From Pararhodobacter sp. (GTDB lineage: Bacteria; Pseudomonadota; Alphaproteobacteria; Rhodobacterales; Rhodobacteraceae), in contig JAFIEG010000021.1 in the NCBI GenBank assembly GCA_020832665.1, positions 1-57,824 of the forward strand: a stretch of DNA of 57,824 nt, read 5' to 3'. Below are positions 42,305 to 50,807 of this stretch, one piece after another. The translations under genes were made by a program, and so were the position numbers. The first letter of the stretch is position 1. Every line of letters begins with the position of its first letter. A model generated the notes under the pieces. It had not been told where the DNA came from. It did not search any database and saw nothing but the letters and a program-made list of their open reading frames with translations.

Positions 42305-43563
42305 GCGGCCTGCCCCCCCGCCTTGCCGATCACGCCACTGGCTTCGAGCGTGGAAAGCACCGATTCGGGCATGCCCAGCAGCCCGGAGAATATCTCGCTA
42401 TTGTGCTCGCCCAGATCGGGGCCGGGGCGGTTGACCCGGCCCGGCGTTGCCGAAAGCTTCGGCGCCACGTTCTGCATGTGCATCGGGCCAAAAGTCGGAT
42501 GCATGACCTTGACGATGGCCTCGCGCGCCTTGAAATGAGCGTCCTTCAGCATCTCGGGGGCACGATAGATATCGCCAAAGGGTACACCGGCATCTTCAAG
42601 CACGTTGCAAAGTGTCTCGGTATCCATACTGCGGGTCCAGTCGGCGATAAGGTCATCCAGCTCCTGCTGGTGCCCGCCGCGCGCCGAATGGGTTGAATAG
42701 CGGTCGTCCTGGGCCAGTTCGGGCCGCCCCATGCAGGCCGCCAGGCGGGCGAACACCGTGTCCTGGTTCGCCGCGATCAGAACGAAACGCTCATCCGAGG
42801 TGGGATAGACATTCGACGGCGCCACATTGGGCAGGATCGCGCCGGTCCGTTCCCGGATATAGCCGGCCTGGTCGTATTCGGTGATCAGCGATTCCATGAC
42901 ATTGAGCACCGCCTCGTAGATGGCGCTGTCAACGACCTGTCCCTGCCCGGTTCGGTTGACGACATGAAGCGCCATCATCGCGCCGAGGCAGGCAAAGGTC
43001 GCGGCCAGGGTGTCGCCGATGGAGATGCCCATCCTGCTGGGAGGGGTGGACGGGTCTCCCACGACATAGCGCAGGCCGCCCATCGCCTCGCCAATTGCGC
43101 CGTATCCCGCCCGTTTGGAATAGGGGCCGGTCTGGCCATAGCCCGACACCCGAACCATGATCAGCCGCGGATTGATTCGCGAAAGCTCGTCATAGCCCAG
43201 CCCCCAGCGCTCCATGGTGCCCGGGCGGAAGTTCTCGATCAGGATATCGGCCTTGGCAACCAGTGCGCGAACGATGTCGGCGCCCTCTTTCTCGCGGGCA
43301 TTGACCTCGATGGATTTCTTGTTGCGGGCAATGACAGGCCACCACAGCGATTTGCCATGCGCCTTTTCGCGCCCCCATTGGCGCATCGGATCGCCCAGCC
43401 CGGGCTGTTCGATCTTGATTACCTCGGCGCCGAAATCGGCCATGAGCTGCCCGCAGAACGGCCCGGCCAGCAGCTGGCCCATCTCGATCACCCGCAGCCC
43501 GGCCAGCGGGCCGTTCGAGGCATCTTCGACAGCTGAGGTGGCGTCAGCGGAAGGGTTGTTCAT
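42301..43563 (-). CDS. Class III CoA-transferase (CaiB/BaiF)
   Basis: The 420-residue protein has LAGLRVIEMGQLLAGPFCGQ, GAEVIKIEQPGLGDPMR, ARNKKSIEVN, ENFRPGTMERWGLG, SGYGQTGP and the catalytic Asp in GISIGDTLAATFA. It transfers CoA to a carboxylic acid. It heads the operon and is divergent from the HMG-CoA-lyase-type gene, with an operator at 43575-43590. Together they could make and cleave a 3-hydroxyacyl-CoA such as citramalyl- or HMG-CoA. Confidence 0.87.
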   Translation of the reverse strand: MNNPSADATSAVEDASNGPLAGLRVIEMGQLLAGPFCGQLMADFGAEVIKIEQPGLGDPMRQWGREKAHGKSLWWPVIARNKKSIEVNAREKEGADIVRALVAKADILIENFRPGTMERWGLGYDELSRINPRLIMVRVSGYGQTGPYSKRAGYGAIGEAMGGLRYVVGDPSTPPSRMGISIGDTLAATFACLGAMMALHVVNRTGQGQVVDSAIYEAVLNVMESLITEYDQAGYIRERTGAILPNVAPSNVYPTSDERFVLIAANQDTVFARLAACMGRPELAQDDRYSTHSARGGHQQELDDLIADWTRSMDTETLCNVLEDAGVPFGDIYRAPEMLKDAHFKAREAIVKVMHPTFGPMHMQNVAPKLSATPGRVNRPGPDLGEHNSEIFSGLLGMPESVLSTLEASGVIGKAGGQAA

Positions 43564-43574
43564 ATGATTTCCAG

Positions 43575-43590
43575 ACTTGTCCAGACAACT
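43575..43590. promoter_or_regulatory. GntR-type operator 1 (CoA-transferase/lyase promoter)
   Basis: ACTTGTCCAGACAACT lies 11 bases before the CoA-transferase start and in the promoter region of the divergent lyase. The reverse complement of the site at 46299-46314, ACTTGTACGGACAACT, differs only at two central bases, so one regulator probably binds both. GT...AC half-sites fit GntR proteins; a GntR gene is at 49687. Confidence 0.65.
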
Positions 43591-43660
43591 TTTTCTGATA
43601 AAACCGCAACAGGCCACGTTTTGCAAGTGGCTACGACCGCCCAAAACGTGAAAGGACGCC

Positions 43661-44566
43661 ATGGCCCAGGTCGATGTAGAGATCATCGAAGTCTCACCCA
43701 GGGACGGCCTGCAAAACGAAAAGGCCCTTCTCGCCACCGCCGACAAGGCCGAACTGGTCAATCGCGCGCTGGCCGCAGGGTTGCGGCGGCTGGAGGTGAC
43801 AAGCTTCGTCAACCCCAAGCGCGTACCGCAAATGGCCGATGCCGAGGCGCTGATGGCCAAACTCGAGCGCCCCGAGAACGTCGGATTCATCGGCCTGGCG
43901 CTGAACCAGCGCGGCGTCGATCGCGCAATCACGGCCGGCTGCAACGAGCTTAATTTCGTCGTCGTCGCAACGGAAACGTTCAACCAGCGCAACCAGGGCG
44001 TGCCGGTCGCCGAGACCCTCAGCACGTGGGCCGCGATCAGCGAACAGGCGCGCGCGGCGGGGCTGCGCATTTCGGTAACCATCGGCGCAAGCTTTGGCTG
44101 CCCTTTCGAGGGCGAGGTACCGGCCAGCCGCGTCTTGCAGATTGTCGAGGCGCTTCTGGCCCACCCCCCCGATGAACTTGCTTTTGCCGACACCATCGGA
44201 TGCGGGGTGCCGACTCAGGTGAAAACCCTTCTGGCCGGTGCGGCCGCGCTTGCGCCGGATATGCGCCTGCGCTGCCATTTTCACGATACGCGCGGCACCG
44301 GGCTGGCCAATGTCGCCGCGGCGATCGATGCCGGGGTTCACGCGATCGACGCCAGTATCGGCGGCATCGGGGGCTGCCCCTTTGCCCCCAATGCAACCGG
44401 CAACGTCGCTACCGAAAACGTGGTCTACATGCTCGAACGCATGGGGCTGCGCACCGGCGTGAATCTTGACGAGGTGATCGCCGCCGCGCACTGGATCGCC
44501 GGCCCGCTAGGCAAGCCGGCGGCCTCGGCGCTCAGCCGCGCCAGGGGCTTTCCGCCCGCAGCCTAG
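43661..44566 (+). CDS. HMG-CoA lyase-family enzyme
   Basis: The 301-residue TIM-barrel protein has EVSPRDGLQNE at 10-20 (catalytic Arg and metal-binding Asp), TIGASFGCPFEGEV, metal-binding HFHDTRGTGLANV and the active-site cysteine loop GIGGCPFAPNATGN. These define hydroxymethylglutaryl-CoA lyases, which split HMG-CoA into acetyl-CoA and acetoacetate; relatives may cleave citramalyl-type CoA esters. The divergent CoA-transferase would supply the CoA ester. It is convergent with the ThDP enzyme, with an 8-base gap. Confidence 0.88.
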   Translation: MAQVDVEIIEVSPRDGLQNEKALLATADKAELVNRALAAGLRRLEVTSFVNPKRVPQMADAEALMAKLERPENVGFIGLALNQRGVDRAITAGCNELNFVVVATETFNQRNQGVPVAETLSTWAAISEQARAAGLRISVTIGASFGCPFEGEVPASRVLQIVEALLAHPPDELAFADTIGCGVPTQVKTLLAGAAALAPDMRLRCHFHDTRGTGLANVAAAIDAGVHAIDASIGGIGGCPFAPNATGNVATENVVYMLERMGLRTGVNLDEVIAAAHWIAGPLGKPAASALSRARGFPPAA

Positions 44567-44574
44567 TACGCTGC

Positions 44575-46281
44575 TTAATAGTCGCACAGCACGTTGATCA
44601 GGGTTTGTTGGCCATTGGCCACGGCCTTCAGCCCCTGTTCGAGTGCCGCATCGAGTTCGCTCACCGACGTGGCGCGCAGCCCAAGGCCGCGATGCGCCTC
44701 GATGACCTTTTCGTAATCCGGTTGCGGGCGCAGATCGGCCAGCAAGCGCCCGCCGCCCGCCGCTGCCGCTCCCTGGCCGTGCATCGCCAGGGTCGAGTTG
44801 CGCACCGCCCCCCAGCACCCGTTGTTGAAAATCACCGCCAGAACCGGAAGTTCGTTCGCCTCGGCCACGAAATGGCAGGCGGTGGGGTTGTTGAACATAT
44901 AGGCCCCGTCGCCAAGAACCGACACAACGGTGCGGTCCGGCATCGCCTTCTTAACCCCCAGAGCGGCGCCGAGCCCCCAGCCCAGACCGCCCACAGGGCT
45001 GAGGCCGAAATAGCTGCCAGGCGAGGCGGGCGGGCATTGTTCGGGGCGCAACGGATATTCGTTGGTTATGATGGCATCCTTGGGCAGCGCACGATGCAGG
45101 GCCGCGCTGGCACTTGCCGGGGTCAACTCTGCCACCGCGCCATCAGCGGCCCATCGTGCCCTGTCGCGCTTGCGCTGCGCTGCCAGCCGCTCTCGGCGCG
45201 CCGTGACCAGGGCTTGAGCCGCGTTGTCCGGCACGCCCAGCTCTGCGCCCAGCGCCGTCAGCGCTAGTTTGCTGTCCGCGGTTAGGCTCAACACCGCGGG
45301 ATAGCTGCGCATCGGATAGCCCTCGGCCAACGGATCCATCCCGATCTGCACAAGGTTTGCCGCCGCCTTGGGAATGATCATCGCTGGCATCCACGGAACC
45401 TCGCAATCAAGCGCGATGATCAGATCGGCCTCGGCATATTGCCCGTCGGGGCTGAACCCCAGATGCATCGGGTGATCGCCAGGCAGAAAGGCGCGACGCG
45501 CGCTGTTGCCCACAACCGGCAGTGCCCATCGCTCGGCCAGCTCCGCCAGCACCGGCACGGCGGCGGGGTCGGCGCCGAAATGCGACGTCACGATAACCGG
45601 ATGGCGCGCACTGCGAATCATCGCCGCGATTTGCGCAATGGCGGCAGGGTCGGCGCCGGGGCGCGATAGCGTGCCCATGGGCGGCAATTCGCCCGGATCG
45701 GGGGCCTGCATGCCCAGAACTTCGCGCGGAAGCGACAGATAGACGGGGCCGGCAGGGGCGGCATGCGCCACCTCCATCGCCCGGCGAACGGCGTCGACCG
45801 ACTGCTCGGGGAAGCGCAGTTCGTAGTCCCATTTGACCGCCTCGCGCAGCATGGCCGCCTGATCGAACATTTCCTGCGCCCAATGCGGATGGCGCGAGCG
45901 GGTGCCGTGGCGCCCCTTCTCGGTCACCGGGGTTCTTCCGGCGCTGAGCAGCATAGGCACATAATCGCGGCTGGCATTCAGCGCACCGCAAACGGTATTC
46001 GCCGTGCCGACACTGACATGCACCATCACCGCCTGGGCGCGCCCGGTCACCATGGCATGACCATGCGCCATCGAGGCCGCCAGGTTCTCATGCGGCACGG
46101 TTACCGGCTCCGGCATGTCCGCCGCCGTGCCGCCTGATGCCGAGAAGGCTTCGACTATCGAGGGAAAGTCGGTGCCGGCAACACCGTAGAACGCATCGAC
46201 TCCGTAATGCTTGAGCGCGCGCAGATAACTCGCCGCAGCAAGCGCGGTTTCCTGACCATCTCGTTCCGCTGGACCAGACAT
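44575..46281 (-). CDS. Thiamine diphosphate-dependent enzyme (acetolactate synthase/decarboxylase fold)
   Basis: The 568-residue protein has the three domains of the ThDP decarboxylase family. The catalytic Glu65 is in VPHENLAASMAHGHAMVTGR, the middle domain contains VLAELAERWALPVVGNSA, and the cofactor motif is GDGAYMFNNPTACHFVAE with NGCWGAVRNSTLAMHGQGAA downstream. The sequence differs from true acetolactate synthase and resembles orphan ThDP enzymes found with TRAP transporters. It may decarboxylate or ligate a 2-oxo acid. It is divergent from the TAXI gene and shares the operator at 46299-46314. Confidence 0.85.
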   Translation of the reverse strand: MSGPAERDGQETALAAASYLRALKHYGVDAFYGVAGTDFPSIVEAFSASGGTAADMPEPVTVPHENLAASMAHGHAMVTGRAQAVMVHVSVGTANTVCGALNASRDYVPMLLSAGRTPVTEKGRHGTRSRHPHWAQEMFDQAAMLREAVKWDYELRFPEQSVDAVRRAMEVAHAAPAGPVYLSLPREVLGMQAPDPGELPPMGTLSRPGADPAAIAQIAAMIRSARHPVIVTSHFGADPAAVPVLAELAERWALPVVGNSARRAFLPGDHPMHLGFSPDGQYAEADLIIALDCEVPWMPAMIIPKAAANLVQIGMDPLAEGYPMRSYPAVLSLTADSKLALTALGAELGVPDNAAQALVTARRERLAAQRKRDRARWAADGAVAELTPASASAALHRALPKDAIITNEYPLRPEQCPPASPGSYFGLSPVGGLGWGLGAALGVKKAMPDRTVVSVLGDGAYMFNNPTACHFVAEANELPVLAVIFNNGCWGAVRNSTLAMHGQGAAAAGGGRLLADLRPQPDYEKVIEAHRGLGLRATSVSELDAALEQGLKAVANGQQTLINVLCDY

Positions 46282-46298
46282 TTTGCATTTCCTGCTAG

Positions 46299-46314
46299 AG
46301 TTGTCCGTACAAGT
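46299..46314. promoter_or_regulatory. GntR-type operator 2 (ThDP enzyme/TAXI promoter)
   Basis: AGTTGTCCGTACAAGT lies 18 bases upstream of the ThDP gene and in the region divergent to the TAXI gene. Its reverse complement differs from operator 1 only at two central bases. Confidence 0.65.
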
Positions 46315-46448
46315 ATGCTTTTATCATCTCCTGACGCAAGCGTTGCGTCGAAAAAGATGGATGCCGTTTGGCAGAAACCGCTGTCGGCAACGGGCAAGAG
46401 ATGCCCCGGCAGCGTTTTCGACGCCGGCCCAACCAGCAGGAGGACGAT

Positions 46449-47399
46449 ATGAACATCAAGACGATCGCATACAGCGCAACCTTTCTGGGGATGATCGGCG
46501 CAGCCTCACCCGCAGCCGCGCAGACGGTTGCCCTGGCGACAACGCAAGGCGGTGCCACCGAGCAGATCGCCAACGCCATCGCCATGGTCGTGACCGAGCA
46601 GACCACGATGCAGATCCGGCCACAGATGTCGGCCAACACCGCGCAGTACATTCCGATGGTTAATGCGGGCCGGCTGGAATTCGGCATCGCCAATTACCCG
46701 CAGACCTTCTATGCCATCCAAGGCACCGGCATGTCCGAAGGCACGCCCAACCCTGATCTGCGCATCGTGGGAACGCTCTTTCCCTTCACGGCCGGGCTTT
46801 TCGTCACCGAAGATTCCGGCATGACGAGCTATACCGATCTCGAGGGGGTGCGCGTGCCGCGCTATCCCGACAACTCGCTTGGCGACTATATCATCCGCGC
46901 CGGGCTGGCCGCCGGTGGCCTGACCTATGATGACGTCGAATCGGTGCCGATCGCGAACTTCCCGCGCCAGTATGACGCGATGCGCCAGCGCCAGATCGAC
47001 GTGGCCATTGCCACCGCCGGCGCGCAGCCGACATTCGACATGGAAGCCAGCCTGGGCGGCATCCGTTTCCTGTCGTTCTCGCCCGACGATGATGAAACGA
47101 TCGCCGAGTTCCTTCCCGGCACCTACACGCGCACTTTGCCCGAAGGGTTTCATTCGTTGCCGGGCCTGTCGGCCGAAAGCCGGCTCTTCGCCTATGACTA
47201 CATGCTGTTCGCACATCGCGATGTCAGCGACGAGATCGTCGCCCAGGTGGTCAATGCGCTCTACAACGGCGCGGACCAACTGCGCGAGACCTCGCCCCTG
47301 TGGCAGGAATACAACCCCGACGATCTTGCCAAGATGACGGATATGCCGTCCCATGAGGGTGCGCTGGCCGTCTATCGTGAACTCGGGCTGATCGACTAA
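46449..47399 (+). CDS. TAXI family TRAP transporter solute-binding protein
   Basis: The 316-residue protein starts at 46449 (GGAGG upstream) with signal peptide MNIKTIAYSATFLGMIGAAS-PAAAQ, then VALATTQGGATEQIANAIAM, RPQMSANTAQYIPMVNAGRL and VRVPRYPDNSLGDYIIRAGL, the TAXI fold. It binds the substrate for the permease at 47510. The ligand is unknown; the neighbouring enzymes suggest a carboxylic acid. A strong hairpin separates it from the permease gene. Confidence 0.86.
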   Translation: MNIKTIAYSATFLGMIGAASPAAAQTVALATTQGGATEQIANAIAMVVTEQTTMQIRPQMSANTAQYIPMVNAGRLEFGIANYPQTFYAIQGTGMSEGTPNPDLRIVGTLFPFTAGLFVTEDSGMTSYTDLEGVRVPRYPDNSLGDYIIRAGLAAGGLTYDDVESVPIANFPRQYDAMRQRQIDVAIATAGAQPTFDMEASLGGIRFLSFSPDDDETIAEFLPGTYTRTLPEGFHSLPGLSAESRLFAYDYMLFAHRDVSDEIVAQVVNALYNGADQLRETSPLWQEYNPDDLAKMTDMPSHEGALAVYRELGLID

Positions 47400-47413
47400 T
47401 CTTGCCTGCAAGT

Positions 47414-47445
47414 GCTGCGGCGCGCACAATGTTGTGCGCCGCAGC
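47414..47445 (+). other. Intercistronic stem-loop between TAXI and permease genes
   Basis: GCTGCGGCGCGCACAA and TTGTGCGCCGCAGC form a long GC stem (about 14 pairs with a 2-base bulge) 14 bases after the binding-protein stop and 64 bases before the permease. It probably protects or partly terminates the transcript so that more binding protein than permease is made. Confidence 0.6.
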
Positions 47446-47509
47446 TTTACTCCAGTAACATGTGCGCCGCTTCGGCAGGCGCTTGACCAACTCGGGAGCC
47501 GTCCAGGAA

Positions 47510-49504
47510 ATGGTGCAGGTGCCGAACGACACGTCAGGCCATTTGTCCAAACGCACTCTTTCGCCCTCCGAGATCGCTGCGAAGACGGCCATGACCGTTC
47601 TTGCGGTGGCCGTGCCCCTTATCACCATCACCTGGGTAACCAATATTCCCGGGCGGCTGGGCTATCTGCTCTACCCCGAGCAGGTTGCGGCGCTGATGCT
47701 CGGCATCGCGGCGGCAGTGATCTTTCTGGGCGAAATCCCCGGCGGCGAGATACGCTGGAAGAAGCTGCGCGATGCGCTTCTTGCGCTTGTGTCCATCGGG
47801 TTCGGCATCCACCTGTTTCTGCGCTTCCCGGTTCTGTCCGAACAAAGCTTCTTCCATCCGACCGAAGCGCTGTTCACCGGGCTGGTCGGTGTCGCCATTG
47901 TACTCGAAGGCGTTCGCCGGCGGATCGGGCTGGCGCTGATCTTCGTTTTCTCCTTCTTCTTTCTCTATGCCATCTTCGGCGATATCGTCCCCGGGCCCCT
48001 GACGGCCAGAACCCAAAGCCCGCTCGATATCCTTCGCTATCTCGGCACCGATTCAAGCGCCATGCTCGGCGCTGCCCTGGCGATTGCCTGTTTCATCGTC
48101 GTCACCTTCGTTCTGATGGGGCAATTGCTGCTGGCAACCGGCGGCACCGAGGTGTTCACCGGCCTTGCCGTGCGCATGGCCGGCCAGGGGCATGGCAACT
48201 CGGCCAAGGTTGCTGTCCTTGCGTCGGGCTTCATGGGCTCGATTTCCGGAAGTGCGGTGTCGAACGTGGTGTCAACCGGCGTCGTCACCATTCCCATGAT
48301 GCGCCGCGCCGGCTACGACGCGCGTTCCGCGGGCGCGATCGAGGCAACAGCTTCGACCGGAGGGCAGCTCATGCCACCCGTCATGGGCGCCGCCGCCTTC
48401 CTGATGGCAGAAAACCTGCGCCTGCCCTACAACGACATCATCGCGGCCGCCCTGCTGCCCGCGATCCTGTTCTATTTCTCGGTCTATCTTCAGATCGATT
48501 TCACGGCGCGCAAGTACCGCCTCAAGGCGCTGTCCGATATCGACACCAGAACCCTGATGCAGGTGCTGCGTCACATCTGGATCATCCTGGTCCCGTTCGG
48601 GATTCTGCTCTATGGACTGTTCAGGCTAAACCAGCCGGCCGAGTTGGCCGCGCTCTACGGTGCCGGTGCGCTGGTGGTGCTGGTGCTTATCTTCGGCGGC
48701 GTCGGCGGGCGGCTGACGCTGGGCCAGTGGGTCGGTATCCTCAAGAACACCGGGCGGATCGTCGGAGAGGTGATCCTGATCACGGCGATCGCCGGTATGA
48801 TCATCGGCCTTCTCGCCACCACGGGGCTGGGCTTTGCCCTGTCGATGGCCCTTCTGGAATTCGGCCGCTCCAGCCTGTTCCTGCTGCTCGTCGTGACGGC
48901 GCTGATCTGCATCATCCTGGGCATGGGGTTGCCCACCACCGGGGTCTACCTGCTGCTGGCGTCGCTAGCCGCTCCGTCGATCGTGCAGCTTGGTGTCGGC
49001 GGCATCGAAGCCCATCTCTTCGTGTTGTATTTCGGTATGCTCTCGATGATCACGCCACCTGTCGGTCTGGCGGCTTTCGCCGCCGCATCGGTGGCGGGCG
49101 GCCCGCCGATCGGAACAGCGGTGAGGGCGCTGCGCTATGGCTGGATCGCCTATTGCCTGCCATTCCTGTTCGTGTACCAGCCGGGATTGCTGATGCAGAC
49201 GAACTGGCTCGACACCCTTTTCATCCTGGCCGCCACCAGCGTTGCCGTTCCCTTGATCACGGCCGCGATTCTGGGTCACGGTTTGCGACCGATCGGATTG
49301 CTCGGCCGGCTGATCGCGCTGGTGATCGGTGGCCTGGCCTTGCTGCCCTCGGGGACACTGGCGGGGGCACCGCAGGTAGAACTGGCGGCGATCGCCGCTG
49401 CAATCGTGCTGATCGTGCTGCATTTCCGCATGGCCGGCAGAACCCCGGATACGCTTGAACTCGTTCCCGCGCGCGCGCTCGACCGCAAACCCCGACCGGA
49501 CTGA
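47510..49504 (+). CDS. TRAP transporter fused permease (DctQM-type, TAXI class)
   Basis: The 664-residue inner-membrane protein has a small four-span part and a 12-span permease. GSISGSAVSNVVSTGVVTIP and GAIEATASTGGQLMPPVMGA, then LGMGLPTTGVYLLLASLAAP and LYFGMLSMITPPVGLAAFAA, are the TRAP motifs, parallel to the permease at 31502. The start at 47510 is uncertain because AGGAA is too close and GGGAG is rather far. It works with the TAXI protein encoded just upstream. Confidence 0.88.
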   Translation: MVQVPNDTSGHLSKRTLSPSEIAAKTAMTVLAVAVPLITITWVTNIPGRLGYLLYPEQVAALMLGIAAAVIFLGEIPGGEIRWKKLRDALLALVSIGFGIHLFLRFPVLSEQSFFHPTEALFTGLVGVAIVLEGVRRRIGLALIFVFSFFFLYAIFGDIVPGPLTARTQSPLDILRYLGTDSSAMLGAALAIACFIVVTFVLMGQLLLATGGTEVFTGLAVRMAGQGHGNSAKVAVLASGFMGSISGSAVSNVVSTGVVTIPMMRRAGYDARSAGAIEATASTGGQLMPPVMGAAAFLMAENLRLPYNDIIAAALLPAILFYFSVYLQIDFTARKYRLKALSDIDTRTLMQVLRHIWIILVPFGILLYGLFRLNQPAELAALYGAGALVVLVLIFGGVGGRLTLGQWVGILKNTGRIVGEVILITAIAGMIIGLLATTGLGFALSMALLEFGRSSLFLLLVVTALICIILGMGLPTTGVYLLLASLAAPSIVQLGVGGIEAHLFVLYFGMLSMITPPVGLAAFAAASVAGGPPIGTAVRALRYGWIAYCLPFLFVYQPGLLMQTNWLDTLFILAATSVAVPLITAAILGHGLRPIGLLGRLIALVIGGLALLPSGTLAGAPQVELAAIAAAIVLIVLHFRMAGRTPDTLELVPARALDRKPRPD

Positions 49505-49686
49505 GCGCGCCTGAGTCTTACCGGATCCGTCTGATCGGTTCCCTGATTCCCTGGCTTTCATCCCCTACAGGTGCACCGCGAGGTGCCCTGGGAGGGTGGG
49601 AGCGCACGCCTTGCGGGCGCTTATCGCCCACCAGTCGCGGGCCGGGCGCCGCCCGTGCGGGCGAAGCGATCAACCGGAGTCAGGTA
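49505..49686. other. Convergent intergenic region
   Basis: These 182 bases lie between the convergent permease and GntR genes. GTGGG...CCCAC and GGGCGCC-rich hairpins around 49597-49660 may terminate transcription from both sides. No coding sequence is seen. Confidence 0.4.
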
Positions 49687-50445
49687 TCAAGACTGGCCCG
49701 AACGTTCGTTTCCGAAATCTTCGCGCTGCAGGCGGATCGTATAGGTGAACCGGTCGGCGGGGTGATGGTTAACCGATGCAACCATCACCTCGCCCGATTG
49801 CGCATGATAGCGCCGCACCAGGCGCAAGGCGATCGGCCAGCCGGGATTGCCGAAGGCCTGACGCACAAGGGCTGGCATTTCAACGGCATTGAAGGTCTGC
49901 GTAGCCTCGGCAATCGGCTCGTTGCCGCGCGATTCCACGAGCGCATAGAACGGCCCTTCGAATGAAAGCAACTCGTCGCGCAACCATGCGAAACGCTTGT
50001 TAACATAGGCAGAGGTATGGCAGATGATGCTTCCGTCTTCAGCCGTGCGCCGTACCCCCGAGATACACAGCCACTCGCTGCCCTCGGGTGCGGCGACAAG
50101 CCCCGCCATGTCCGGCCCCAGCGTTACGGGCTCCACGCGCTCGATCTCGAAATGCGTGTCCAGCGCATACTGGAACAACTCTGACAACGAAAACATCGAC
50201 TGGGTGTAAACCGGCGTCGGATCGTTCGACACGACCCTTGTGCGCGACCCGCGCCGACGCTCGACATAACCGAGTTCCGACAGCTTTCGCAGCGCTTCGC
50301 GAACCGTCTGGCGGCTGACATTGAACTCGTCGCAAAGCTCGGCTTCGGAAGGCGCCCGCGTTCCCACCGGATAAAGGCCCGACCGGATACGTTCGCGCAA
50401 AATGCCGAGAATGCGCAGATACTGCGGTTGCACGCGCTCGGGCAT
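49687..50445 (-). CDS. GntR family regulator with UTRA ligand domain
   Basis: The 252-residue protein has the GntR winged helix LRERIRSGLYPVGTRAPSEA, ELCDEFNVSRQTVREALRKL, then a UTRA/HutC ligand-binding domain ending VNHHPADRFTYTIRLQ. The start is uncertain: ATGs at 50502, 50478, 50469 and 50445 are in frame; 50445 lies closest to the domain and has AAGGAAG upstream. It is the best candidate to bind the paired ACTTGT...ACAACT sites at 43575 and 46299, controlling the CoA-transferase operon, lyase, ThDP enzyme and TAXI-TRAP genes. Confidence 0.85.
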   Translation of the reverse strand: MPERVQPQYLRILGILRERIRSGLYPVGTRAPSEAELCDEFNVSRQTVREALRKLSELGYVERRRGSRTRVVSNDPTPVYTQSMFSLSELFQYALDTHFEIERVEPVTLGPDMAGLVAAPEGSEWLCISGVRRTAEDGSIICHTSAYVNKRFAWLRDELLSFEGPFYALVESRGNEPIAEATQTFNAVEMPALVRQAFGNPGWPIALRLVRRYHAQSGEVMVASVNHHPADRFTYTIRLQREDFGNERSGQS

Positions 50446-50807
50446 GCAGCCGCTTTCTTCCTTGCCCATGTCGCGCATAGCCACGAGGAGACCCTTTCTC
50501 ATCTGCCCCTGCGCATTGCCCGGATCATCCACCGGGTCAACCCCGAGCCCATTGGAAAACGCTTTCGGGCCCGTCGCCGCCCGCCGGCGCAAAGGCAATG
50601 GTTGCAACGCAGCCTAACACAAATGCCGTATTCACCGGGAATTTCGCGCTCGCATATCGTGGCGATCGTGATCAGGGTAGATACGCGCGGGCGTGGCGTG
50701 CCTTGTGTCGCCGATCGAACCCCATACGATAGGCTGTTGCGAGCGGCCGGTGAAAGCGGAATACTTCGGCGAATGTCCGGTCACGGTATTGGAAGGTCTG
50801 GCTACGC
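50446..50807. other. Divergent promoter region between GntR and LacI genes
   Basis: About 360 bases, of which 50446-50502 may code for the N-terminus of the GntR protein if an upstream ATG is used. The rest should contain the two divergent promoters. I see no palindrome matching the operators found elsewhere. Confidence 0.4.
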
